Positions 35,180 through 44,703 of a stretch of 64,000 bases of DNA are shown here, in pieces. The DNA comes from Paenibacillus glucanolyticus NBRC 15330 (lineage in GTDB: Bacteria > Bacillota > Bacilli > Paenibacillales > Paenibacillaceae): contig NZ_BIMC01000003.1 in the NCBI RefSeq assembly GCF_004000885.1, positions 186,001 to 250,000 of the forward strand. Reading direction: 5' to 3'. Positions within the stretch are counted from its first letter, which is position 1. Each line of letters begins with the position of its first letter. The notes below the pieces were generated by a model. That model was given only the letters and a program-made list of their open reading frames with translations, made no database searches and was not told where the DNA came from. The position numbers and the translations under genes were made by a program.

Positions 35180-36076
35180 GTGAATCGTCCGCAGAGCGTC
35201 GTTCCGGACGCCATCGATTTTACGAATGCTGCCTTTCCTTTCACTGCATCGACCACGCACGGTATATTTGCCGGAGCCCAGCGCCTGCATTGGCACCATG
35301 CTCTGGAGCTTAACTATATTCGCAGCGGCATCGGATTTATTCTGATCAACGGGATGAAGCTGCCTTTTCAGCAGGGGGACATTATTTTCATTAACAGCAA
35401 TGATCTGCACCGGGCCTATGAAACGGAGAACCTCGTCATGGATGTCATTATGTTCGAGCCTTCGCTGCTGTCCATTGATCTCAAGTTCGATCCGGATTTG
35501 ATGGCTCCGTTCCGTTCGCTGGGGAACGTGGACAGGCAGTCTCCGGTTCACGACGAATTGGCCCGGCTGCTCCGGCGCATGATGGACGAGAATGAAGCGC
35601 GGGGCACCTCTTATATGAGTCTGATCCGTTCGGATCTGATTCGATTCCTTAGTTTGGCGAACCGCCACCTGTCAACTCCGATCCAGGAGAACCGACCGAT
35701 CAAGGGCAGGGGAATGCACGCGTTAAAAGAAGTCCTGCGCACGATGGAGCTTCACCTGGATTATGGCTGGACGCTGCAGGAGCTGTCGGATTTGACGCAC
35801 CTGAGTCCTTCCCGGTTCAGCGCACTCTTCCAGCAGGCGGTTGGAACGTCCCCGCACCATTACCTGATCCAGCTGCGCCTGACCCATGCCGTGCATCTGC
35901 TGGAGACAACCGATCAGAAGATCATTGAGATTGCGGAAACCTGCGGATTTCGGAATTTGTCCAACTTCAATCGCTTGTTCAAGCAGCATGTCGGGGCATC
36001 GCCAAGCGAAATTCGGGAGCACGCGTATGCGGGCCGTCCCGTTAATCCTTCAACCATGAAGCCTGAGAAACAGTAA
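35180..36076 (+). CDS. AraC family transcriptional regulator
   Basis: A 298-residue regulator with an N-terminal cupin-like sugar-sensing domain (HWHHALELNYIRSGIGFILINGMKLPFQQGDIIFI) and two C-terminal helix-turn-helix motifs (WTLQELSDLTHLSPSRFSALFQQAVG and IIEIAETCGFRNLSNFNRLFKQHVG). GTG 35180 is chosen, nine bases after GGAGG; ATG 35174 is only three bases away. It lies 108 bases ahead of a sugar-kinase gene and GH4 gene on the same strand and probably activates them. Confidence 0.92.
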   Translation: MNRPQSVVPDAIDFTNAAFPFTASTTHGIFAGAQRLHWHHALELNYIRSGIGFILINGMKLPFQQGDIIFINSNDLHRAYETENLVMDVIMFEPSLLSIDLKFDPDLMAPFRSLGNVDRQSPVHDELARLLRRMMDENEARGTSYMSLIRSDLIRFLSLANRHLSTPIQENRPIKGRGMHALKEVLRTMELHLDYGWTLQELSDLTHLSPSRFSALFQQAVGTSPHHYLIQLRLTHAVHLLETTDQKIIEIAETCGFRNLSNFNRLFKQHVGASPSEIREHAYAGRPVNPSTMKPEKQ

Positions 36077-36184
36077 GATAGTATCACTCCTCGATGGTAT
36101 AGCAGTAGATGGAACACGGTGGAAGCGGTATCTTGGATATATACCACCACATGATGCCGCTATAGGCGGGTAGGAGTGAAGTCC

Positions 36185-37168
36185 ATGAGTTTGTATCTGG
36201 GTGTAGATGCCGGCGGCAGCAAGACGCACGCTGTGATCTGTGATGAACAAGGGAACATTCTTGGCAAGGGGGCTTCTGGTAACGGTAATCACCAGATTCA
36301 CCGTGAACATGCGGCCCGTAACATTGAGGAAGCCTGTGATGCAGCTCTTCAACAGGCTGGTGCTGCCAAAGAAGATATAAGTTATGCCTATTTCGGCTTG
36401 GCAGGAGCGGACCGGGAAGCAGATTATGAGATTCTGCGCCCCATGATCGGAGCGCTGGGCTATGCCAGACATGGTATCGCATGCGATACCATTATCGGTA
36501 TGCGGGCAGGAACGAGCCGTCCATATGGAGCTGCATTGATCTGCGGTACGGGCTTTAACAGCGCGGCGCGCAATCGCGCGGGAGCAGAGCTGCAATATGG
36601 GGGCTTCGGATTCTTATATGGGGACGGATACGCAGGCGGTTCGGGGTTCGCGAAGCTGGCCTTCCGGGCGGTTATTCGGGCCTGGGACGAGCGGGGACCG
36701 GCAACTTTATTGACTTCGCTCGTTCTGGAGCAGATGGGATATGCGTCCGTGGAACCGATGTACGAGGATGTTCTCTACGGTAAAGCTTCGGTTCCGCCAA
36801 GCCTGGTGAAAACCTTGTTCCAGGCAGCCGAAGCCGGCGACGAGGTAGCGACCCGGATTCTTCAGAACGAAGGCGAAGAGCTGGCCAATGCGGTATGCAC
36901 GCTCATCCGGCGGCTGGATATGACGGATGAAGCCTTTGACATTGTCTATATCGGCAGTGTGCTGAACAGGCCGAACAGCTCCATTTTGACGGATGCGATT
37001 GAACGGGTCGTTGCAGTCCGTGCACCGCATGCAGCATGTGTAAGACTGACCTCCGATCCGGTTTCCGGCGCACTTCTCTGTGCGATGGATGCCGATGGGG
37101 TTACCGTGGCTGCAGAGACGGAAGCCAAACTGAAGGCTTTTACGTTCGAACAGGTAACCACGGCCTGA
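36185..37168 (+). CDS. BadF/BadG-type sugar kinase (N-acetylglucosamine-kinase-like)
   Basis: A 327-residue ASKHA-fold ATPase. The phosphate-1 motif is LGVDAGGSKTHAVICDEQGNILGKG; FGLAGADREADYE and GAALICGTGFNSAA follow, and the C-terminal adenosine motif is YIGSVLNRPNSSI. This set marks the BadF family branch that phosphorylates N-acetylglucosamine or related amino sugars. ATG 36185 lies eight bases after AGGAG. Downstream, 54 bases away, is a GH4 glycosidase. The pair suggests uptake and phosphorylation of an amino-sugar or beta-glucoside, controlled by the upstream AraC protein. Confidence 0.88.
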   Translation: MSLYLGVDAGGSKTHAVICDEQGNILGKGASGNGNHQIHREHAARNIEEACDAALQQAGAAKEDISYAYFGLAGADREADYEILRPMIGALGYARHGIACDTIIGMRAGTSRPYGAALICGTGFNSAARNRAGAELQYGGFGFLYGDGYAGGSGFAKLAFRAVIRAWDERGPATLLTSLVLEQMGYASVEPMYEDVLYGKASVPPSLVKTLFQAAEAGDEVATRILQNEGEELANAVCTLIRRLDMTDEAFDIVYIGSVLNRPNSSILTDAIERVVAVRAPHAACVRLTSDPVSGALLCAMDADGVTVAAETEAKLKAFTFEQVTTA

Positions 37169-37222
37169 CCAGCTTAGCGATGGAACAGATCATATGGATA
37201 TCATATCTTGGAGGCGATGAAC

Positions 37223-38539
37223 ATGGCAGCAGGATTGAAGATAGCGGTCATTGGGGGAGGGTCCTCGTACACCCCGGAAATTGTTGAAGGTTTCATTCGC
37301 AATTATGAGCAGATGCCGATTCGTGAACTATGGTTCGTAGATATTGAAGAGGGCAAGCATAAGCTGGAGATCGTAGGAAATCTGGCGAAGCGCATGGTAA
37401 AAGAGTCCGGCCTGCCGATTGAGGTTCATCTCACACTGGATCGCAGACAAGCGATAGCAGGCGCTGACTTTGTAACGACTCAGATGCGTGTCGGCTTGCT
37501 GGCCGCACGTAAACAGGATGAGCATATTCCGATTATGCATGGTGTCATCGGTCAGGAGACGACGGGTCCGGGCGGAATGCTGAAGGCACTGCGCACCGTT
37601 CCGGTCATTCTGGACATCTGCCGCGATATCGAGGAGCTGGCGCCGAATGCGTGGATGCTTAACTTTACGAATCCGGCCGGAATTGTAACCGAGGCTGTTG
37701 CGAAGCACAGCAAGGTCAAGTCCGTAGGACTGTGCAACTCCCCGATTAACTTCCAGAAGTTTCTCGCGGCTGAATATGGCGTGTCCGAGAAGGATGTTCT
37801 GGCCGAGTTTGTTGGCATCAACCATCTTCACTGGGTGACCTCGGCCATCGTCAACGGCGAAGAGAAGATGCCGGAGCTGCTGGACGGCGGCAAGTCGTAT
37901 ACGGCGAAGAACGTGCCGACCTTTGGATGGGATGCCGACTTCATCCGTTCGCTGGGAGCCATTCCGACGTATTATCTTAAATACTTCTACATGACGGATA
38001 CGATGCTCGCGGATATGAAGGCATCACTGGAGAAGGACGGGACCCGAGCGGACGTGGTTAGCCGGGTAGAGCAGGAGCTGTTCGAGCTCTACAAGGACGA
38101 GAATTTGGCGGAGAAGCCGAAGCAGCTGGAGCAGCGGGGCGGTGCTTACTATTCCGAAGCGGCTGTTAACCTGATGACCTCGATCTACAATGACCGCCAT
38201 GATATCCAGACACTGAATGTGTCCAATGGAAACATCTACGACTTCCTGCCTGCGGATGCCAGCATTGAGATCAACTGCGTGGTGACAGGCCAGGGCCCAA
38301 TTCCACTCGTACCGCAAAAGGTTCCTTCCCATGTAAAAGGGCTGATGCATGCGGTGAAAGTGTACGAACAATTAACGATTGAAGCCGCCATTACCGGTGA
38401 TCGCGGCATTGCTCTGCAAGCGCTGGTTCATCATCCGCTGGTACCGTCCGTGACGGTAGCGAAGCAGCTGCTCGATGAGATGCTGGAGGCGAACAAGAAA
38501 TATTTGCCGGCCTTTTTTAAGCCGGAGGCTGTGCTGTAA
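37223..38539 (+). CDS. Family 4 glycoside hydrolase (6-phospho-beta-glucosidase type)
   Basis: A 438-residue NAD- and Mn-dependent glycosidase. The dinucleotide motif is KIAVIGGGSSYTPEIVEGFI; VGLCNSPIN holds the metal-binding cysteine and FVGINHLHWV the catalytic histidine; LNFTNPAGIVTEA and GGAYYSEAAVNLM complete the family pattern. The cysteine-asparagine-serine form is typical of 6-phospho-beta-glucosidases (LicH/CelF type) rather than alpha-galactosidases. The enzyme would cleave a 6-phosphorylated disaccharide in the cytosol. ATG 37223 lies eight bases after GGAGG. No PTS genes adjoin it, so the upstream kinase may supply the phosphorylated substrate. Confidence 0.92.
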   Translation: MAAGLKIAVIGGGSSYTPEIVEGFIRNYEQMPIRELWFVDIEEGKHKLEIVGNLAKRMVKESGLPIEVHLTLDRRQAIAGADFVTTQMRVGLLAARKQDEHIPIMHGVIGQETTGPGGMLKALRTVPVILDICRDIEELAPNAWMLNFTNPAGIVTEAVAKHSKVKSVGLCNSPINFQKFLAAEYGVSEKDVLAEFVGINHLHWVTSAIVNGEEKMPELLDGGKSYTAKNVPTFGWDADFIRSLGAIPTYYLKYFYMTDTMLADMKASLEKDGTRADVVSRVEQELFELYKDENLAEKPKQLEQRGGAYYSEAAVNLMTSIYNDRHDIQTLNVSNGNIYDFLPADASIEINCVVTGQGPIPLVPQKVPSHVKGLMHAVKVYEQLTIEAAITGDRGIALQALVHHPLVPSVTVAKQLLDEMLEANKKYLPAFFKPEAVL

Positions 38540-38587
38540 ATCGAGTGGGGATACCACTCCACATAAGAAACAACGCTTATATTTAGT

Positions 38588-38634
38588 AAAAAAGGGCCTT
38601 CCCAAGATCAGACAATCTTGGGAAGGCCTTTTGC
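38588..38634. terminator. Bidirectional terminator between GH4 and uxuB genes
   Basis: GGCCTTCCCAAGAT and ATCTTGGGAAGGCC form a perfect 14-pair stem with A and T runs on either side, shared by convergent genes. Confidence 0.93.
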
Positions 38635-38656
38635 TGATGAAACCGTATGCGATTCG

Positions 38657-39598
38657 TTATACGCCCGAATAAGCCATGAAGCCGCCGTCCACTGCGATCA
38701 CCGTTCCGGTGACGAACCCGGAGGTCTGGTCGTCCACGAGCCAGAGCAGCGTACCGAGCAGATCCTCGGGTACGCCGAACCGTCTCATGGGAGTATGCGA
38801 GATGATTTTATGAGAGCGTTCGGTTAGCGAACCATCGCTATGGGTCAGCAGGTTGCGGTTCTGCTCGGTCAGGAAGAAGCCCGGCGCAATCGCGTTCACA
38901 CGAATGCCCGATTCCGCGAGATGAACCGACAACCACTGCGTGAAGTTGTTGATGGCCGCTTTGGCTGCGCTGTAAGCCGGAACCTTGGTCATCGGGCTTG
39001 GCGCGCTCATGGACGAGACGTTCAGCACGACGGCCCCGGGACGCCCCAGCATCCCCTCCGCAAAGATTTGCGTCGGAATGAGGGTGCCGATGAAGTTCAG
39101 GTCGAACACGCTGCGGAAGCCCGGCACGCTTAACCCGAAGAACGTTGTAACCTCCGGATCCGGCGCCCCCGCATCTTCCGGCCGGTAGATTTCATGGGTT
39201 GTGTTGGCATCCTTACGGTTGCCGCCGGCTCCATTAATGAGGATATCGCAGGGGCCATAGGCTTCGCGTACAGCCTTCTCGGCTTCCCGGACGCTCTCAA
39301 CATCCGTCACGTCGCACGGAACGGCAATCGCAGCACCGCCGGCGGCGATAATCTCGTCGGCCACCTGCTGGCCCTTCGAGGCCGTGCGATTCAAGACAGC
39401 CACCTTGGCGCCTTGCCGTCCCAGTTCAAGGGCCATCGCCCGGCACAGCACCCCGGAGCCGCCCGTAATGACAACCGTCTTTCCCTTTAGTGACGGATGG
39501 AGCGGAAGTGACGGGGTATTTTGCGGCGTGTCTTCAGGGATAGCTTCTCCTGATCCTGGCCCGGAAGCTCCTGCAACATGAATATGAACCTCGCTCAT
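38657..39598 (-). CDS. uxuB: SDR-type D-mannonate oxidoreductase (fructuronate reductase)
   Basis: A 313-residue short-chain dehydrogenase that reduces D-fructuronate to D-mannonate with NADH. The cofactor loop is [12 protein letters not shown], a variant of TGxxx[19 protein letters not shown] and YSAAKAA (catalytic Ser, Tyr and Lys) follow, and the C-terminus ends in [14 protein letters not shown]. Length and insertions ([20 protein letters not shown]) match the YjmF-type enzymes of Firmicutes. It overlaps the uxuA stop by four bases, so both are one operon. Substrate call rests on this pairing as well as on the pattern. Confidence 0.92.
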   Translation of the reverse strand: MSEVHIHVAGASGPGSGEAIPEDTPQNTPSLPLHPSLKGKTVVITGGSGVLCRAMALELGRQGAKVAVLNRTASKGQQVADEIIAAGGAAIAVPCDVTDVESVREAEKAVREAYGPCDILINGAGGNRKDANTTHEIYRPEDAGAPDPEVTTFFGLSVPGFRSVFDLNFIGTLIPTQIFAEGMLGRPGAVVLNVSSMSAPSPMTKVPAYSAAKAAINNFTQWLSVHLAESGIRVNAIAPGFFLTEQNRNLLTHSDGSLTERSHKIISHTPMRRFGVPEDLLGTLLWLVDDQTSGFVTGTVIAVDGGFMAYSGV

Positions 39599-40692
39599 TG
39601 AACAGCCTCCTTCCGCTCGGCTGCGCTCTCTGCACGCTCACGGCTGTATGCGTCCCACAGCCCCCACAGATACATAATGCCTAAGGCCCGGTCATACAGA
39701 CCGTAACCCGGGCGGCATTGCTCACCCCAGATATGCCGTCCGTGATCGGGTCTTACATATCCGGTGAAACCGTTGTCATGATAAGCCTGCACAATACCGG
39801 ATATATCCACGGTCCCGTCTTCGGTCCGGTGCGACGTCTCCATGAAATCGCCATTCTCGTAGACGCGGACATTTCGGATATGCGCGAATGGAATCCGGTC
39901 ATGGAACTCGTGGATCATGGAGACGATATCGTTGTCCGGATTGGCGCCGAGCGACCCGCTGCACAGGGTCAGGCTGTTCGCCGGGCTGTCATACAGATGG
40001 AGGAATCTGCGCAGATTCTCCTGACTGGTGATGATTCGCGGCAGACCGAAGATCGGCCAAGGCGGATCATCCGGATGAATGGCCATTCGAATGCCATTCT
40101 TCTCGGCAGCCGGAATGACGGCGCTTAAGAAATATTCAAGGTTGCTCCACAGATCTTCCTCGGTAACGCCGCGGTAAGCCTCGAATAAGGACGTCAGATG
40201 CGCCAATCGCTCCGGCTCCCAGCCTGGCATGGTCAGGGTGCTGTTCCGGTTGATCGTCTGAACCAGCTCCATCGGGTCGGTGCCGTGGATCTTGGCCTTC
40301 TCGAAGAAGAGAGCCGTGGATCCATCCGGCGCCTGCTTGTGAAGATCAGTTCTAGCCCAGTCGAACACCGGCATGAAATTGTAGCAGATGACTTTGACGC
40401 CGACCTGACCCAATTTCTCAATCGTCCGGATGTAATTGGCTATGTATTGGTCGCGTGATGGGAGGCCGAGCTTGATATCCTCGTGGACATTCACGCTTTC
40501 CACGACGTCCACATGAAGTCCGTACGCTTTAGCTTGGTCCACAACTTCTCCAATTCGCTCCATCGGCCATTCTTCACCGACAGGAATATCGTGAAGTGCC
40601 CATACGATGCCCTCCACGCCGGGAATTTGTTTAATCTGATCCAGCGAGACCGTATCATTACCCTCGCCGAACCACCTGAATACCATGCGCAT
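39595..40692 (-). CDS. uxuA: Mannonate dehydratase
   Basis: A 365-residue TIM-barrel enzyme that dehydrates D-mannonate to 2-keto-3-deoxygluconate. The N-terminus [36 protein letters not shown] is diagnostic; [36 protein letters not shown] and [13 protein letters not shown] carry the conserved metal and catalytic residues, and [16 protein letters not shown] closes the barrel. ATG 40692 follows AAGGCGGTGAAG. First gene of the uxuA-uxuB operon, downstream of the FCD-type regulator on the same strand with a 129-base gap. Confidence 0.96.
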   Translation of the reverse strand: MRMVFRWFGEGNDTVSLDQIKQIPGVEGIVWALHDIPVGEEWPMERIGEVVDQAKAYGLHVDVVESVNVHEDIKLGLPSRDQYIANYIRTIEKLGQVGVKVICYNFMPVFDWARTDLHKQAPDGSTALFFEKAKIHGTDPMELVQTINRNSTLTMPGWEPERLAHLTSLFEAYRGVTEEDLWSNLEYFLSAVIPAAEKNGIRMAIHPDDPPWPIFGLPRIITSQENLRRFLHLYDSPANSLTLCSGSLGANPDNDIVSMIHEFHDRIPFAHIRNVRVYENGDFMETSHRTEDGTVDISGIVQAYHDNGFTGYVRPDHGRHIWGEQCRPGYGLYDRALGIMYLWGLWDAYSRERAESAAERKEAVQ

Positions 40693-40821
40693 TTCTTCAC
40701 CGCCTTTATAAGTTTAAGGAGTTAACGCAACAGCTGCCGGAAATCTGCAATTACGATGGTACAGCCAAGATGGAAGGCTGCGGACGGACAAGGAGGTGCA
40801 CCCGCACCCGCCGCTTATGCC

Positions 40822-41499
40822 TTATTTAAAATAATCGGGATGCTTTTCTTTCAGCACAGCCAGATTGGAGATGATCAGGCTGAGATGTTCCTGCATCTCA
40901 CGCTCTGCATGATCAGCGTCATGGCGCCGGATCGCGTCCACGATCTCCCGATGCTGCTCGTACAGGTTGGTCCAATTCGGATCGGCGGACAGCCATAACA
41001 TCCGGCTCCGGTTCAGATGAGCATTCATCTGCTGCAGCACATTCCAGGTACCTACCTTGCGGCAGCCTTCAAACAAAATCCGGTGAAAGGTTTCATCCAG
41101 TTCAAACATATGCTTGCCGTCATGTTTCTCGATGCTCTCGCTTTGCTCGGACAGATTCCGTTCCAACTCAAGAAGTTTATCCTCCGGAAAGCTCTCGCAG
41201 GCAAGACGGACGACAGCCTTCTCAAGCTGCTCCCGCATGAAGCGGGCTTCCTCGACCAGCTCCGAATCAATGAGCGAGACCCGCGTGCCGCGCTGGGGAA
41301 GCACAACAACAAGGTCCTCCTGAGCCAGGCGGACAAAGCTTTCCCGCACCGGTGTTCGGCTAACTTCGAATGAAAGGGAAACCTCCTTCTCGGATAGAGC
41401 GGTTCCGGGGGGGAGCTCGAGACTCACAATTTGCTGCTTAAGCTGGGAGTACACGATATGTCCGGCCGACCCTGGCTGTAAACGCAAAGATTCTACCAC
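40822..41499 (-). CDS. GntR family, FCD-domain regulator (UxuR/ExuR/KdgR-like)
   Basis: A 225-residue regulator: GntR winged helix at residues 8-75 (QIVSLELPPGTALSEKEVSLSFEVSRTPVRESFVRLAQEDLV), then an all-helical FCD ligand domain (MREQLEKAVVRLACE; FELDETFHRILFEGC, with the metal-binding His and Asp residues). GTG 41499 follows GGAGGTGATGCC at close spacing; longer forms would cross the palindrome and overlap uxaC. It lies between uxuA and the divergent uxaC, and the 34-bp palindrome at 41519-41552 is its probable operator. The expected effector is a hexuronate such as glucuronate or fructuronate. Confidence 0.9.
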   Translation of the reverse strand: MVESLRLQPGSAGHIVYSQLKQQIVSLELPPGTALSEKEVSLSFEVSRTPVRESFVRLAQEDLVVVLPQRGTRVSLIDSELVEEARFMREQLEKAVVRLACESFPEDKLLELERNLSEQSESIEKHDGKHMFELDETFHRILFEGCRKVGTWNVLQQMNAHLNRSRMLWLSADPNWTNLYEQHREIVDAIRRHDADHAEREMQEHLSLIISNLAVLKEKHPDYFK

Positions 41500-41518
41500 G
41501 GCATCACCTCCTAATGTA

Positions 41519-41552
41519 TTCCATACTACCATACTTGTATGGTAGTATGGAA
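41519..41552. promoter_or_regulatory. 34-bp perfect palindrome (FCD-regulator operator)
   Basis: TTCCATACTACCATAC (41519-41534) and GTATGGTAGTATGGAA (41537-41552) are perfect inverted arms around TT, centred between the divergent regulator and uxaC genes. Each arm also holds smaller CATAC/GTATG repeats. Confidence 0.8.
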
Positions 41553-41586
41553 CTGAAAATCTAAATAAGAATCGGAGGGCAATCAC

Positions 41587-42990
41587 ATGAGCCGTTTGGA
41601 TACGGAAAATCTGCTGCTGAACAGCAACAGTGCCAAGAAACTTTTTTATGATTATGCGGAAGGCATGCCGATATTCGATTATCACAATCATCTAAACCCG
41701 AAGGATATCGCGATCAACCGGCAATTCGATAACCTGACAGAGATATGGCTGGAGGGAGATCATTACAAATGGAGAGCCATGCGCTGGCTCGGTGTCAACG
41801 AAGAGCTGATTACAGGCAGTGCAAGCCCGGAAGAGAAGTTTATGGCCTGGGCAGGCTGCGTTCCGCGTCTGGTCGGCAATCCACTGTATCACTGGACGCA
41901 TCTGGAGCTGGCGCGTTACTTCGGGGTTCAGGAGCGGCTAACCTCAGGCAATGCCAGGGAAATCTGGGAGACCTGCAATGAACAGCTCAAGAGTCCTTCC
42001 TTACGGGCAGGCGGGATTCTGGATAAATTCAAAGTGAAAGTAGCCTGCACCACGGATGATCCGCTCGATTCGCTGGAGTTCCACCGTGCCATTCGGGAGA
42101 ACGGGGAATTGACCACCATCGTAGCGCCTGCATTCCGTCCGGATCGGGTGCTGGACCTGACCCATCCCGATTTCACCTCCTATGTGGAGACACTGGGATC
42201 CACGGCAGATCAAGCTGTAGATACCTACCAGGAATTGCTGGAAGCTCTGCAGCATCGGATACAATATTTCCACGATCATGGCTGCCGCCTGTCGGATCAC
42301 GGCTTTGGCAGTTTTCCTTATGAACCGGCAGGGGAGAAAGAGGTTGCAGACATTTACGGCAAAGCCATCAGCGGTCTCAGCATAACGCCGCTCGAAGAAC
42401 GGAAATACCGCACGTATACCCTGCTTAAGCTGGGCGAGATGTATCACGCGATGGGCTGGACCATGCAGCTGCATATTGGGGCGATCCGGAACAATAATGC
42501 GCGTATGTTCGCGAAGATCGGCAAGGATAGCGGGTATGACTCGATTATGGATTTTCATCTGGCGGAGAGCCTGAACGGATTCCTGAGCAGACTCGACAGC
42601 AGCGATCAGCTTCCGCAAACGATTGTATACAGCTTGTATTCGTCTCATTACGAAATGCTGGCTACCACGATCGGGAATTTCCAGGCGGCTGGCGTTGAGG
42701 GCAAGCTTCAGCTCGGGTCGGCCTGGTGGTTCCACGATCAGAAGGAAGGCATGCTGAAGCAGCTTACCGCGCTGTCTTCCATGGGGCTCATCAGCACCTT
42801 TGTCGGCATGCTGACGGATTCACGGAGCTTCATGTCGTTCCCAAGGCATGAATATTTCCGGCGAGTGCTGTGCCGTCTGTTCGGGGACTGGATCAAGGAA
42901 GGGGAGGTACCCGCGGATTACGATTATATCGGTGCCATTATCCAGGATATCTGCTACCTTAATGCCGAGCGTTATTTTCAAATTCGTTGA
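41587..42990 (+). CDS. uxaC: Glucuronate isomerase
   Basis: A 467-residue TIM-barrel enzyme of the amidohydrolase-like group that isomerises D-glucuronate to D-fructuronate (and galacturonate to tagaturonate). The start pattern DTENLLLNSNSAKKLFYDYAEGMPIFDYHNHLNP contains the metal-binding H-x-H; VACTTDDPLDSLEFH, MQLHIGAIRNNNARMF and GSAWWFHDQKEGM complete the family signature. ATG 41587 follows CGGAGGGCAATCAC. It starts the right-hand side of the aldouronate region and ends 111 bases before the two-component genes. Confidence 0.97.
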   Translation: MSRLDTENLLLNSNSAKKLFYDYAEGMPIFDYHNHLNPKDIAINRQFDNLTEIWLEGDHYKWRAMRWLGVNEELITGSASPEEKFMAWAGCVPRLVGNPLYHWTHLELARYFGVQERLTSGNAREIWETCNEQLKSPSLRAGGILDKFKVKVACTTDDPLDSLEFHRAIRENGELTTIVAPAFRPDRVLDLTHPDFTSYVETLGSTADQAVDTYQELLEALQHRIQYFHDHGCRLSDHGFGSFPYEPAGEKEVADIYGKAISGLSITPLEERKYRTYTLLKLGEMYHAMGWTMQLHIGAIRNNNARMFAKIGKDSGYDSIMDFHLAESLNGFLSRLDSSDQLPQTIVYSLYSSHYEMLATTIGNFQAAGVEGKLQLGSAWWFHDQKEGMLKQLTALSSMGLISTFVGMLTDSRSFMSFPRHEYFRRVLCRLFGDWIKEGEVPADYDYIGAIIQDICYLNAERYFQIR

Positions 42991-43015
42991 CAATTTCGCG
43001 CAGAGCATGAACAAT
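42987..43015 (+). promoter_or_regulatory. Candidate promoter of the two-component genes
   Basis: TTGACA (42987-42992), overlapping the uxaC stop, a 17-base spacer and the weak -10 AACAAT (43010-43015). Confidence 0.45.
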
Positions 43016-43027
43016 AGACTTACTATA

Positions 43028-43041
43028 TGAAAGCGTTTGCC
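43028..43041. promoter_or_regulatory. CcpA cre box upstream of the response-regulator gene
   Basis: TGAAAGCGTTTGCC matches the cre core TGWAARCGYTWNCW at 13 of 14 positions. It lies just downstream of the candidate promoter. Confidence 0.65.
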
Positions 43042-43101
43042 GACTGACGGATAGGCATGGGTTGGTAGGCAGATGGGAACAAAAGGCGAGGGGGACATAC
43101 C

Positions 43102-44703
43102 GTGCACTTGAACCGGGCGATATTGGTGGATGACGAGGTGTTTACGCGCAAAGGGCTGCTGAAGCTGATAGATTGGGAAGCCTGCGGCTTTCAAATCGTA
43201 GATGAGGCGGATAACGGCGAAGATGCGCTGGAGCTGATTGAACGGCTTCAGCCGGATGTGGTCATTACCGATATCCGCATGCCGGTGCTGGATGGACTTG
43301 AGCTGATCAGGCGAGTTGTCACGCAGGATATCGTGAAGCCTTATTTTATTATTGTAAGCGGATACGATGACTTTAACTATGCGCAGCAGGCGGTTCGTTA
43401 CGGTGTACACGACTTCATTCTGAAGCCGATTGACGAGCTGGAATTCAGTAATGCGCTGGTCCGGCTCAGCGGACGGCTGGAGTCTGACCGCGAGGCACGC
43501 TTGCGAGAAGAACGTCTGTTGTCCGGCGCCTTGATGGAGTCGCTGATTATAGGGGAAGCGGATGAGGCGCTGCTGGAGGAATGGGAGCGGCGTCTTGAGC
43601 TCTTGCCCGAGGACCGACTGTTCTACGTCTTCGTCGAGCGGAATGACCTACCGCTATCAAAGGACGAGGGTGAAGCGGGCGGAGGCGAGTTCAAGGACCG
43701 GGTGGAAGAGGCGCTCCTTGCCGTCACGAATGGAGCTCAGCCCTTCTACTTGCATGAGCACCGCAATCGAATCGGCATCATCGTACCGGGGCGTATTCTG
43801 CAATCTTCTCAGGATTGTCAGCGGGAATTCGCCAGACGCATTCAACAATCGCTCGTTACTGATAACGATAGGATCTTTGTCTATTTCGGTCAACCGGTTC
43901 AGCAGCTGTCCTTTATCCAGAATGCCTATGAAACGGCCAAGGAAGCCTTGTTATACAAGTACGTCTATGATGAGAGCGGCATCGTAATCCATGAGGAAGC
44001 CGCTCTGCATGCGCTGCAATATATCGGTCTGGAGGAGAGCCTCTACGAGCTGCTGCTGGAGCAGATCGAAGAGCTGCATTTCGCCAAGCTGGAGGAGACG
44101 ATCACATTATTGTTTCAATCCTTCCAGGCGAAGCTGTATGCGCCTGAAGCCGTGAAGATGGCGATCAACCAATGCGTACTGGGCGTGGTGCGGGTGCTTA
44201 GCAGCATGGAGGGGGATCAGAGCCGGCTGTCCAGCCTGGAGCCGATGACCGAGTGGCATGACCGCAATCTGTCGCTGCGTGAGCTGAAGCGTCTGTTTAC
44301 CGATTTTGCAGTTGAGAGCGCAAACTATATTTCACATCTTCGCAAGGAGCAGCACAAGGGCGGAATTCAGAAGATCCGGGCTTATATTGAGGCTAACTTT
44401 CATGAGAATATCAGTCTGAAGAGCATCGCGGGAAAGTTCTATATGAACCCGGTCTATCTGGGACAGCTGTTTAAAAAAGCATACGGCGTGTACTTTAATG
44501 ATTTCCTGCTGCAGCTGCGCGTAAATGAAGCCAAGCGATTGCTGCGCCAGACGGACCTGCGCATCTATGAGGTGGCCGAACGCGTAGGCTTCGGCAACCC
44601 GGACTATTTTGTCACGCAATTCGAGAAGATTGAGCGGATGACGCCAAGTGAATATCGGAGCCGCTTGATGAAGGAGGCAGCGTCCGAAGGGACGAATCGA
44701 TGA
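43102..44703 (+). CDS. YesN-type response regulator (AraC output)
   Basis: A 533-residue regulator. The receiver domain at residues 1-120 has the acidic pair D10-D11, phospho-acceptor D57 (VVITDIRMPVLDG) and K108 (FILKPIDE). A long middle region links it to a C-terminal AraC DNA-binding domain with two helix-turn-helix motifs (NISLKSIAGKFYMNPVYLGQLFKKAYG; IYEVAERVGFGNPDYFVTQFEKIERMTPSEYR). GTG 43102 follows GGCGAGGGGG. Its end overlaps the sensor kinase start by four bases. In the Paenibacillus JDR-2 aldouronate cluster a YesN homologue sits at the same place and controls the transporter genes. Confidence 0.93.
   Translation: MHLNRAILVDDEVFTRKGLLKLIDWEACGFQIVDEADNGEDALELIERLQPDVVITDIRMPVLDGLELIRRVVTQDIVKPYFIIVSGYDDFNYAQQAVRYGVHDFILKPIDELEFSNALVRLSGRLESDREARLREERLLSGALMESLIIGEADEALLEEWERRLELLPEDRLFYVFVERNDLPLSKDEGEAGGGEFKDRVEEALLAVTNGAQPFYLHEHRNRIGIIVPGRILQSSQDCQREFARRIQQSLVTDNDRIFVYFGQPVQQLSFIQNAYETAKEALLYKYVYDESGIVIHEEAALHALQYIGLEESLYELLLEQIEELHFAKLEETITLLFQSFQAKLYAPEAVKMAINQCVLGVVRVLSSMEGDQSRLSSLEPMTEWHDRNLSLRELKRLFTDFAVESANYISHLRKEQHKGGIQKIRAYIEANFHENISLKSIAGKFYMNPVYLGQLFKKAYGVYFNDFLLQLRVNEAKRLLRQTDLRIYEVAERVGFGNPDYFVTQFEKIERMTPSEYRSRLMKEAASEGTNR

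Noticed and set aside
41500..41691. Upstream extension of the FCD-type regulator frame
   Set aside because: It would cross the 34-bp palindrome and overlap uxaC; the GTG at 41499 follows a strong ribosome-binding site.
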